64,000 nt of DNA from Lichenostomus cassidix. Lineage: Eukaryota; Chordata; Aves; Passeriformes; Meliphagidae. How positions within the stretch are numbered: the first letter of the stretch is position 1; each line of letters starts with the position of its first letter. The notes under the pieces are model-generated. The model was not told where the DNA came from and ran no database searches. It saw only the letters and a program-made list of their open reading frames with translations. Position numbers and translations under genes: made by a program. Of this stretch, positions 13,245-21,577 are shown piece after piece. The stretch covers positions 19,823,389 to 19,887,388 of the forward strand of contig CM039193.1 of NCBI GenBank assembly GCA_008360975.2, read 5' to 3'.

Positions 13245-16200
13245 TTTAGTGTCAGGGGCGGTGCGTGGCTGCAGACATACAAATGTCACACGACTGCCAC
13301 AAGCAATCTGGTGTTCCAGGCCATATTTGTATTGAACACCTTGGTAAAATTATCGTAAATACCAAAATAATGACAGGTCATTTAATACTTATTTTGCTTC
13401 TCAAACGGCTTCGTTTCTCATTTTAAACCTGCAGGTAGGTACAGTCTCTCCTCAAGTAATATTAAATTATTGCTCTAGATATGCACTAACAAAGCTTCTT
13501 CTAATGTATTAACACCTTCTGCATTGTGTTCAGTAAACAAATATTTGGCTCAGCAGGCCAAAGTCCATTTTCCACCATTCTCTGTGTTTTCATTTATCCT
13601 ACAGCAAAATGAAGGCAAAAAAGTGACTGGCCTGAAATAGTAATTACTGGAACTGAGTCCTTCTGGTACAGGAAAGGGGTGTGGAATTCTTTCATCTGTG
13701 CAGTGCATGATAAATCATGCACATAAATGCAGAAATCATAGATAAAAACATGACTTTTTTAAAGAAAGAAATATTGCATTTTATAGTGAAATATTGACTA
13801 TTATGCTTAAAAGCATTTCAGAAAAATAAGTCCAACAACGTGACAGTTGGAGACATTTTTAAAGGTACCATAACCTATTTTCAGTCCTTCCAAACTTTAT
13901 GCAGCTTTGTCATAAAGTGGAAATTTCATTTAATTGCTGCAGGACATGCAGCTGTGGCATCCAAAAACTATTAAGGTTTATGCAAAATTAATTACTGAGT
14001 GCTTTCTGCATCATTGATTTTCCATCTTCCATGACTGTTAAATGCAATCCTGAGTAAATAATGTTGAGTAAAGAGAAGGTTTCTTAAGGATCAAATTTTA
14101 CACTTCCACTCTCATGATCCCAGAAGTTTGTCTGAAAAGTTGGCACTTGTATTTTAAAGTACTTTGCTCACATGACGTTATCTCAGCAGCTATTATCAGG
14201 CAGAGCTGTCTGAGATAATGTACTGTAGTGACATTTTAGGATTAGAATTTCTGAAATGCTTTCTATTGCAAGCATTTCTGTTTAACATGAGGATTATGGA
14301 ATTCAGTATTTATTACAGGCAGGAATTATCTTTTCATCCACTAGGACCTGCCCACCATTTGAAAGAGTGTGTGAGGAAGTAATGGCTGCACTCTTTACAA
14401 GTGGAGTTTCATGGCTCAGTGCTAAAATGAGATTTACATCTTCCCTGGTGTGGCAATGACAATATCCTGGAAGAAGCTTTTCAATGTTTGCAGTGTGACA
14501 GTGTTATTGGTTTGAGGGTTTTTATCTTTTAGGGTGTAGTCACACATCTGTGCAGAGACCAGGGCAGGGCGTTCCCTGCATTGATTTCGTGCCCGCCTTG
14601 AATCAAGGCTGCAAGTGAAGATAGCAGATGGAAGATGAAGATGTTACTGGAAGCAGAGAGCCTTCCTTGACTATCAACGCCAACCCAGCAGAAAATAATA
14701 GCTCCTGACAGGAAAACAATCTCTTCAGCCCTCACCAATTATGCCCCTGAGTTCTTCTACCCCTGAGTGAAGCCCGTGTTTGCTCTCTGCCCTTCTATTA
14801 TGTCCCTCCAGCCTTCTCCTGCCCTTAGTCCTGGCTGTGGGCACTGTCCAGCCAGACCAGCTCTTGGTGCTCCAGCCAGCTCTGTTCTGCTGACACAGCC
14901 CATCTTCTGCTGAGCCAGCCTGCTGCCCATCTCTGGCATCTTGCAGAGTGCTGAGCAATTACCCTGGTATTGCTCCAAAAAGAAAGCCATGGCACCGCTG
15001 CAGAATCTGTTTTGGTGGTGCAGCTTGGATTCCTGACAATGCTGTGTGGTACTCAACTGCAAAGCCTTCGGGGTGGAAATTGTCTGACAAGGCTACACAA
15101 AGAAAGCTAAATATACGGCTGGAAATATTTTTTCTCATCAGAATTGTGAATTTTAAAGATTTGCATTTAGCTCAGAAAAGACCCATTGAAGTCTGTCTGC
15201 AATATTCCATCCATGGTAAGTGCCAGTGAGCATTCACAGCCCAGAAATTTCCATTGAAAAATGGTTTCTCTACTCAAGTTCCTGAAGATGAAGCATCAGA
15301 AAATTCCTGAGGTCAACTTGGTGAGTACTGGTAAAGAGAAATGTAGTCAGGATGGTGCATTCACACTAAAGTTTTAAAGAACATTTTTTAGGTCTAACTG
15401 GATTTTGAACAACAGCAAATAATACTACAGTAAAGATAGGTTTGTTGAATTTCTTGAGTCTGCTAATTAAAAATAAAACTGTGAATGTCTCTACATTGGT
15501 CCTAAATGAAACAATCCTTAGGCAGGTGGGTTTTTTGGTAACATTAAATTTTTGATGAATGTCACAAACTTGGCTAAATATTTCCCTCATGCGTCACATA
15601 AGTAGATAAGCTGATAATTCCTGTCAGATAATTAGAAAATATGATCAATAATATTCTAATAAATAATATAATAAACACTACAGTAAACAAGATTATAGTA
15701 AAATATAATAAGAAACTATACATTAGGTTATTTTTATAAATTTATTTATTAGAGTGTTAAAATTAACAGAATCATGGAATATGATAATTTGAACAGTCTC
15801 TTTTCACCTTGCACATGGGAAATGTAACTGTGGATTTAGCAACAAATCTAATAAAACCAATTATTTTGGGGCAAAAGGCGGTGACCTTTTCATATAAAGA
15901 GCTCAGGGGGACAGGTGTCTCTTCAAATTTTAATAGATTTTCATTTTAGTCCTCGATTAACAGTCTTGCATTCTAAGTTTTATTAAAAATTAGTGTTGTG
16001 CTAGGTTCATTCCAAGAGCATGAAAAGAAATTGAACACGGTGGGCTAGGTTATAATCTGCACTAAATTGAGAATCTCTGGGAATAATAATAATAAGATCC
16101 TGCTTGAGAAGCAAAGGGCATAATAAACCTGTTTGTAAAGCATATTTGTATGTCAGTTTTTAATACTGAATAGAATAGAATGTTTAGTGTCATAAATTAC

Positions 16201-16632
16201 TAATGAATATATGAATGCATTACAATTATTACTAATATATTAGTGTAATTAATCATATTAATACAATACATGCATACAGTTAGCTACAAGTTTTAATTTA
16301 ATTGTCCATTGAATGAAAAGTTTTCTGGACATTGATAGTAAATGTCAGCGTTCTTCCATGAGCTGCATTCGTTGTTCCCTGCAGAGCACTTTTGGCTCTT
16401 TTTGTGTAAAATTGTCAGCTTTGGCAACAAAATGATCTCAAAGTACTACGAAGTACTACCATGCTAAGAACAGCAAGCACCTGGGATCTTGTGCTTTTAC
16501 AGATTGGTCATTAAATTATGGCTGTAGCAATGTGGATGGCATAGAAACAGGGCATGATTCACTCCCCAAAACATGTAGTGAACAAATGTCTGATGCTGCC
16601 AAATTCAGCTGAGAATCACAAACCTGCCTTTG
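13245..16632. other. non-coding stretch with AT-rich zones
   Basis: No gene seen. It contains an imperfect hairpin with GATA-type motifs at 14178-14218. It also has very AT-rich sections around 15640-15740 and 16140-16270, made of degenerate TA/AAT-rich sequence. Confidence 0.5.
14178..14218. other. imperfect hairpin with GATA-type motifs
   Basis: TTATCTCAG at 14178-14186 is exactly complementary to CTGAGATAA at 14210-14218. After one bulged base, CAGCT pairs with AGCTG. The arms carry TTATCT/AGATAA, the GATA-factor core. It could be a regulatory dyad or chance. Confidence 0.4.
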
Positions 16633-16637
16633 GATGG
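16633..16637. repeat. ERV target-site duplication, left copy
   Basis: GATGG immediately precedes the TGTATTGG start of the left LTR. It is repeated perfectly after the CA end of the right LTR, marking the integration site. Confidence 0.85.
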
Positions 16638-17010
16638 TGTATTGGTTTGAAAACAAACTAGTTGGAGATCACAAGTCAAGATTAAAATTAATAGGAAAAA
16701 TTAACAATAAGTGAAATAATACAAGGAAAAGCACTGATAAAGTCAGATACAACCTGACACCCGCTTAGGGTGGTGGTAGCAATCCAAATGAAGTAGTTCA
16801 GTTCAAGCGGTGATCCTGTGGAATGTCTGGTCTCCAGCTGAAGGTCCAGTGGTAGCTCTTGTCCTCTGGGAACCCAGTAGACAGAGCTAGCTTAGGCAGC
16901 TCCAAGGCAAGGTTATATCAATTGAGAATGCTTGGCTCCTCCCTCCTAGGTGGAGCATCTCACAATAGGATAAGTCCATGAGTTATGTGGTGGGTCCTTG
17001 ATGGCCCATT
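16638..17010 (-). repeat. ERV 3' LTR, U3-truncated
   Basis: The segment aligns with 19699 onward of the right LTR. The first 100 bp are identical; the rest shows roughly 15-18 substitutions and several small indels. Similarity stops at 17010, after GATGGCCCATT, where reverse-transcriptase sequence begins. The LTR therefore lacks about 85 bp of U3 present in the other copy (given net indels), and no polypurine tract remains. I see no canonical AATAAA on the element strand. Confidence 0.9.
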
Positions 17011-17938
17011 CCACCAAAAGAGCCTCACCCTTTTCCAGAGCAGCCTGGATCAGTCCATGGCAGATGGTAGGACTGTGCTTCCACCCCTGGGGCAGTCGGT
17101 TCCATGTGTACTGCACGTCCCTCCAGGTGAAAGCAAACTGAGGCCTGCACTCTGCTGCCAGAGGAATGGAGAAAAAGGCATTGGCAATGTTGATGGTTGC
17201 ATACCACTTCGCTGCCTTGGATTCCAGCTCGTACTGGAGTTCCAGCATGTCCGGTACAGCAGCACTCAGTGGTGGTGTGACTTCATTCAGGCCACGGTAA
17301 TCCACCGTCAGTCTCCATTCTTCACTGGACTTACGCACCGGCCATATAGGGCTGTTAAAGGGTGAATGGGCCTTGCTGACCACCCCTTGGCTCTCCAGTT
17401 CCCGAATCATCTTATGGATGGGGGCCACAGAGTCTCTGTCAGTGCGGTATTGCCGGCGGTGCACTGTTGCTGTAGCAATTGGTACCCGCTGTTCTTCAAT
17501 TCTCAGTAGTCCTACAGCAGATGGGTTGTCTGAGAGACCAGGCAGGGTATTCAGTTGTCTTATGTCTTCCGTCTCTATGGCTGCTATCCCAAAAGCCCAG
17601 CGATGTCCCTTTGGGTCCTTGAAATATCCACTCCTGAGATAATCTATGCCGAGGATGCATGGGGCGTCTGGACCAGTCACAATGGGGTGTTTCTGCCACT
17701 CGTTCCCAGTTAAACTCACTTCAGCTTCCAGTACAGTTAGTTTCTGGGATCCTCCTGTCACCCCAGAAACAGAAATGGATTCAGTCCCCACATACCTGGA
17801 TGGCATCAGGGTGCACTGAGCGCCGGTGTCAACCAAAGCCGTGTATCTTTGTGGGTCAGACGTGCCAGGCCATCGGATCCACACAGTCCAATAGATCCAG
17901 TTATCCCTTTCCTCTACCTGGCTAGAGGCAGGGCCCCT
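16946..17938 (-). pseudogene. pro-pol: ERV protease and truncated reverse transcriptase
   Basis: The frame opens directly after the TAG at 17939-17941; no ATG is needed if it was made as a gag-pol read-through product. Numbering from the GTG at 17884, residues 17-22 are LVDTGA, the retroviral aspartyl-protease active site. ILGID at 77-81 is the conserved C-terminal protease motif. RT begins near 140, with the fingers motif WRLTVDYRGLNE at 190-201, the motif A region TINIANAFF at 230-238 and LPQGWKHSP at 264-272. In motif A the position of the first catalytic aspartate is Asn (residue 232, codon 17189-17191). The frame leaves RT just before the expected YxDD box; its last ~20 residues are translated LTR. 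RNase H and integrase are absent. Confidence 0.93.
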
Positions 17939-18709
17939 CTAATCCTGGTTGTGGTGTACGATGCTCTCCTCCGGTAGATGTGTTCCTGAGGTCCCTTCAA
18001 GAGGATCAGTCATATTATCATTTCCATTCTGTCTGGGGTTCTGTCCACAAGAGACTGGGGCAGTGTTGAACCTAGATGAGCCTCCTGAAGTGGATGTTTC
18101 TCTTTTCAATTCATGTACCCGGGCTGCTAAGGAGGAGGTGGGTTTCCTATCCCCCTTTCTCATGTCTTCCCCATGCTCCTGTAGGAAAAAACAGAGGTCA
18201 CGTTGTGGAGTTTGTCGTCTTTCCCTGGCTGGGGGACATCTGCTCGTGATGGCAGAGACTCTGGTTGGTTTTGGTGAGGCATGGTAAATTCTTTCTTTGA
18301 ACTCTTTCCTTAGTTTCTGGAGGCTCTCTTCAATCAAGCTCCGGACTTGCTTGGCCAGGTTTGTTTCCACTGATGAGACCTGAGTGCGTAGTGGAGCGGT
18401 GACAGTGTCCTCGTAAATTCTCAGTTTGTTTGCTAACATGCCCACCTTGTCCTCTCCTTCCCTCCACTGCAGTGTTGCCAGGTAACGAGAGTATATCTCT
18501 GGTCCGAGCCGCGCGAATCTTAGCCACATTTGTGAAGTGCACTGGACATTATCTGGGCTCTTGGGGAATCTCTCGTTGTCCGATAAAATGATCTCTAGCA
18601 CGGCCAATTCCCTCAGGCATCGGATACCTTGTTCTATTGTGTTCCATTTCCTTTGGTGCATCTGGAGGTCTTCTTTACACAGGTATCTGTCCCATGCACT
18701 TGTCAGCAA
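17939..18709 (-). pseudogene. gag: ERV gag-like frame, C-terminal part
   Basis: About 256 codons open after the TGA at 18710-18712 and in the same frame as the upstream gag segment; there is no ATG at its start. Residues 1-100 look like the rest of an alpha-helical capsid domain. Residues ~105-140 form a charged, coiled-coil-like stretch. The C-terminal ~100 residues are polar, rich in Ser, Arg and Gly. No CCHC zinc knuckle is seen, unlike most orthoretroviral nucleocapsids. It ends at TAG 17939-17941, and the protease frame follows in phase. This organisation resembles gag/pol UAG suppression in gammaretroviruses. Confidence 0.8.
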
Positions 18710-19621
18710 TCACCGCCGGAGGCTGAGAGTTTCCTGGGTTCTCCCAATCCCCTGGTCAATGACCACATCCTGGGACAGGGATCCCAGTTGCCTGGCCTCA
18801 CTTCCGTCCAGAATGGTGTCGTTAGCTGCGGCGTCCCAGATATGGAGCAGCCAGGTCAAGATGGACTCATTCGCCTGCCGGGTGAATTCCCTCCGTAGGT
18901 CACGCAGCTCCCCCAGGGATAGAGAGCGAGTGATGATCTCTGGCTCTGTCTCTTCTGTTTGGTGAGATGGTCCTGCCGCATCCTCATCAGTCGCTATGCG
19001 GACTGACTTGCTCTTTGATTTCTTTTTCTGGACGGGGGCAACCGCTACTGGCTTTGGCTGTTCTGATTCAGCAATGGTCTGTGCTGAGGCGTCAACTGCT
19101 CTTTTGGTTCCTTTCCTCTTGGTGGCAGTTTGCATGGACGTGGTGCCTGCTGACTTGTTTCTTTTTTCCTCCTCTTCAAGAAGATGCTGTACAACACCAA
19201 GTATTGTTCTGGTCCTCAGCATGATGTACACAGTGCTGGTCAAAGAAAACAGAACTGACAAAAAGATTATGCCACCCTTAACATCCAGAGAGAACTCAAT
19301 ATTGTCAAAAACAGCTGTGCCTGACCTGAAAGGCTGGAAGAAACCACTCTCTCCTCCTACCCCCAGTGGCTGGGTGCGATTGCTGAGGAGGTCCCAAACA
19401 TAGCAGCTCAGACCAGGCCAGGGAGACAAAATTGGGTATATATTCCAAATGGCATTCATCGCTTCACAGGTTATCATGCAATAGGCATAGTAAACCAATA
19501 AAGCAATTCTCATGCCATTCCCTGGTTGCAACAGGAGCAATACAAGGGGCAGATAGTTTCCCATTTGTGGAAAAATATAGAGAGCAAGATACAGTACCCA
19601 CATAGACAGGCTGAGCATCAT
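18710..19621 (-). pseudogene. gag: ERV gag-like frame with N-terminal membrane segments
   Basis: The frame starts at ATG 19621-19619 (a second ATG follows at once), 54 bp inside the primer binding site, and runs 303 codons to TGA 18712-18710. Residues ~3-32, ~38-60 and ~117-135 are strongly hydrophobic and look membrane-spanning; an NRT glycosylation-type site lies at 81-83. Residues 147-154 are acidic, 168-174 and 199-206 are lysine-rich clusters, and 229-303 resemble the start of a retroviral capsid domain. The TGA interrupts that domain, so the two parts were probably one gag. No myristoylation signal (Gly2) is present. No host gene is recognised. An alternative is a fused accessory or leader protein. 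Confidence 0.75.
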
Positions 19622-19675
19622 GGTGATAGGATTTCTGTAATAAAAAATTATATTTCTGATTTTCCCTCAGGTCGT

Positions 19676-19693
19676 GCCCCACATTGGGCACCA
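19676..19693 (-). promoter_or_regulatory. ERV primer binding site, tRNA-Lys type
   Basis: Five bases inside the 5' LTR, the minus strand reads TGGTGCCCAATGTGGGGC. This matches the 18-base tRNA-Lys1,2 primer binding site known from other retroviruses except at two positions, both T for C. It would prime minus-strand DNA synthesis. Confidence 0.75.
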
Positions 19694-19698
19694 AAATA

Positions 19699-20155
19699 TG
19701 TATTGGTTTGAAAACAAACTAGTTGGAGATCACAAGTCAAGATTAAAATTAATAGGAAAAATTAACAATAAGTGAAATAATACAAGGAAAAGCACTGACA
19801 AAGTCAGATACAACCTGACACCCAGTTAGGGTGGTGGTAGCAATCCAAATTAAGTAGTCCAGTTGAAGCAGTGATCCTGTGAAGGTCTGGTCTCCAGCTG
19901 AAGGTCCAGTGATAGCTCTTGTCCTCTGGGAACCCAGTAGACAGGGTTGCCAGCTCCAAGGCCAGGTGAGAATGCTTGGCTCCTCCCTCCTGGACAGAGC
20001 TTCTCACAATAGGATAAGTCCATGAGTCATGTGGTGGGTCCTCGATGGCCCATTGTCTGTTATCAGGGGTGAGTCATTAGCAGGTGATAACAGCTGATGG
20101 CCCACAGCTGGTGGTAATAGAATACTTAAATACAGCTATATTGTAACCTAGGACA
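19699..20155 (-). repeat. ERV 5' LTR, complete (457 bp)
   Basis: The plus strand reads TGTATTGG at the left end and CCTAGGACA at the right, so the element strand starts TGTCC and ends ACA, standard LTR termini. It carries the U3 portion missing from the other LTR. That portion includes a perfect AP-1 consensus, TGAGTCA at 20070-20076, between inverted copies of TGTTATCA. Two CAGCTG E-boxes lie beside it. No canonical poly-A signal was found. Confidence 0.93.
20058..20092. promoter_or_regulatory. AP-1 site inside inverted repeat in ERV U3
   Basis: TGTTATCA at 20058-20065 and its exact reverse complement at 20085-20092 flank a 19-bp spacer holding TGAGTCA (20070-20076), the AP-1 consensus. The arms contain TTATCA/TGATAA, close to GATA-factor sites. 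Position in U3 fits an enhancer. Activity is an inference. Confidence 0.5.
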
Positions 20156-20160
20156 GATGG
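20156..20160. repeat. ERV target-site duplication, right copy
   Basis: GATGG follows the CA end of the right LTR and equals the left copy. Confidence 0.85.
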
Positions 20161-21504
20161 GCAAGTGAAAATCACTTAATTTTTGCCTGAAATAACTATA
20201 CAGAAAGGCAATTTCTGTTGCATGGAAGTATGGATCAGTATTAGCATTTTTATTTCACTAAATCTAGAATTATAAGACACACAAGCTAAAATCGAGCAAC
20301 AACTTTACCTACACATTTTTTTAATTAGTATTGTATTGCACGTTTTCTCACATGGGTTTTACTGTACCAACCTGGTTGACTTCTTGCTGCCCAGAACTTT
20401 GCCTAAAAAGCATTTCCTTGCAGCTGTTCTGGGAAACATCTGGATTTGACTGCTGGGCAAGTTTCTGTTACATTTGCAAAGGATGGCCAAGCAAATCACT
20501 TCCTTTGTACTGTAACAACATGCAAAAGAGCTTTCAAAGTCTCACTGAAACATTTTCTTCATCCACTGGATGGATGCTAATAGACAGGAGAATGTCTGTT
20601 ACTAATAATTCCCTCATTTGGAAATTCAGCAGATTCCACAGGCATAAATTTGTGCCCATTGTGAAAGAGTAATTCATTTGGATTTCCTTCATGGCTGAAA
20701 ACAAGTCCTTGATTACTGTTCTGGAAGTAACCTGGGAAGCAAAGGCTGCTCCAGCCACTACTGGACTCATCAGCTGCTGTAACAGCATAATCACAGCCTG
20801 CTGGTTGAATTTCAGAGGGCTTTGCTCAGCTTACGTCCATTCCCATCGCTTTTCCTGCCGGCTGAATTCCTATGAATGCTGCTCAGCCACAAAACAGTAC
20901 TGCCAGCCCTGCCACTGCAGAGAACATCGATTTTGTATGTCCAACCATTTCTTGACAAGATAAAGTAGTAATAGGCCTTGGTGACTGGAATGAAGGACCA
21001 TTGCTCAATGTTCTCCCATGTGTTCAAACATCCAAATCATTTCAAAGTGATCATTTTTCTGTTTCATTGGTGAGTTACATTGTCACAGCTGTCTTTGCTG
21101 AGGTCAGTTTTCCACACAGCAACAGCTTCACTGTCTGTAAAATTTCTCCTGCATGTTATCTGGAAATCTTGTATATTGTGGGGGATTGGAGGAGTCCATT
21201 TGTTTGTGTAAAATCAAACCATATCCATCAACATGGCGCTGTCAAGCTAATTGGAAGCAAACTCAGCAAACCCTGCAGAACTGCAATGACAATGAAGTTG
21301 TTTCATGTTGGGCTGTTTATAAAAGCATCCTATGAGAATGAACTTTAGTAGTACTGACTACTGGTGGATTTGACCTTTTGACTTACAGATGAAAAACTCT
21401 GCATCTTATTAGGGGTTGTTGCACTCATAGCTCTAAAGCTTTTTTTGTTTGTTTGCTTGCTTGCTTTAATTAAAAACATTTTTATTTCTAGTGCCATTTG
21501 AGGA
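20161..21504. other. non-coding stretch right of the ERV
   Basis: No gene recognised. Several overlapping open frames of 60-115 codons occur on both strands between 20331 and 21348, with no known domain. Confidence 0.45.
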
Positions 21505-21577
21505 GTCATAGAATCTTTTAGGTTGGAAAAGAGTGCTGAGACCATTGAATCCAGCCATCAACCCAACACTACCAAAG
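21505..21577 (-). repeat. CR1 LINE 3' tail
   Basis: Reverse complement of a CR1 3' terminus: TCATAGAATCTTTTAGGTTGGAAAAGAG, then ACCATTGAATCCAGCCATCA. It is a short, 5'-truncated copy on the minus strand. Confidence 0.85.

Larger units (their letters stand above)
16633..20160 (-). mobile_element. endogenous retrovirus, internally deleted, minus strand
   Basis: An LTR-bounded element of about 3.5 kb with 5-bp target duplications (GATGG at 16633-16637 and 20156-20160). Order on the minus strand is 5' LTR, primer binding site, gag-like frames, protease and partial RT, truncated 3' LTR. The rest of pol and any env are deleted. A TGA inside gag, a changed catalytic residue in RT and the deletion make it non-functional. 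Protease and RT motifs establish it as retroviral. The 5-bp duplication and the absence of a zinc knuckle suggest a class III (ERVL-like) affinity, but class is not settled here. Confidence 0.95.

Noticed and set aside
17373..17925. Plus-strand frames across the ERV
   Set aside because: They are antisense shadows of the protease/RT frame, which has clear motifs.
18710..18712. TGA as selenocysteine or programmed read-through
   Set aside because: No supporting element is visible and the stop falls within a domain of an otherwise decayed element.
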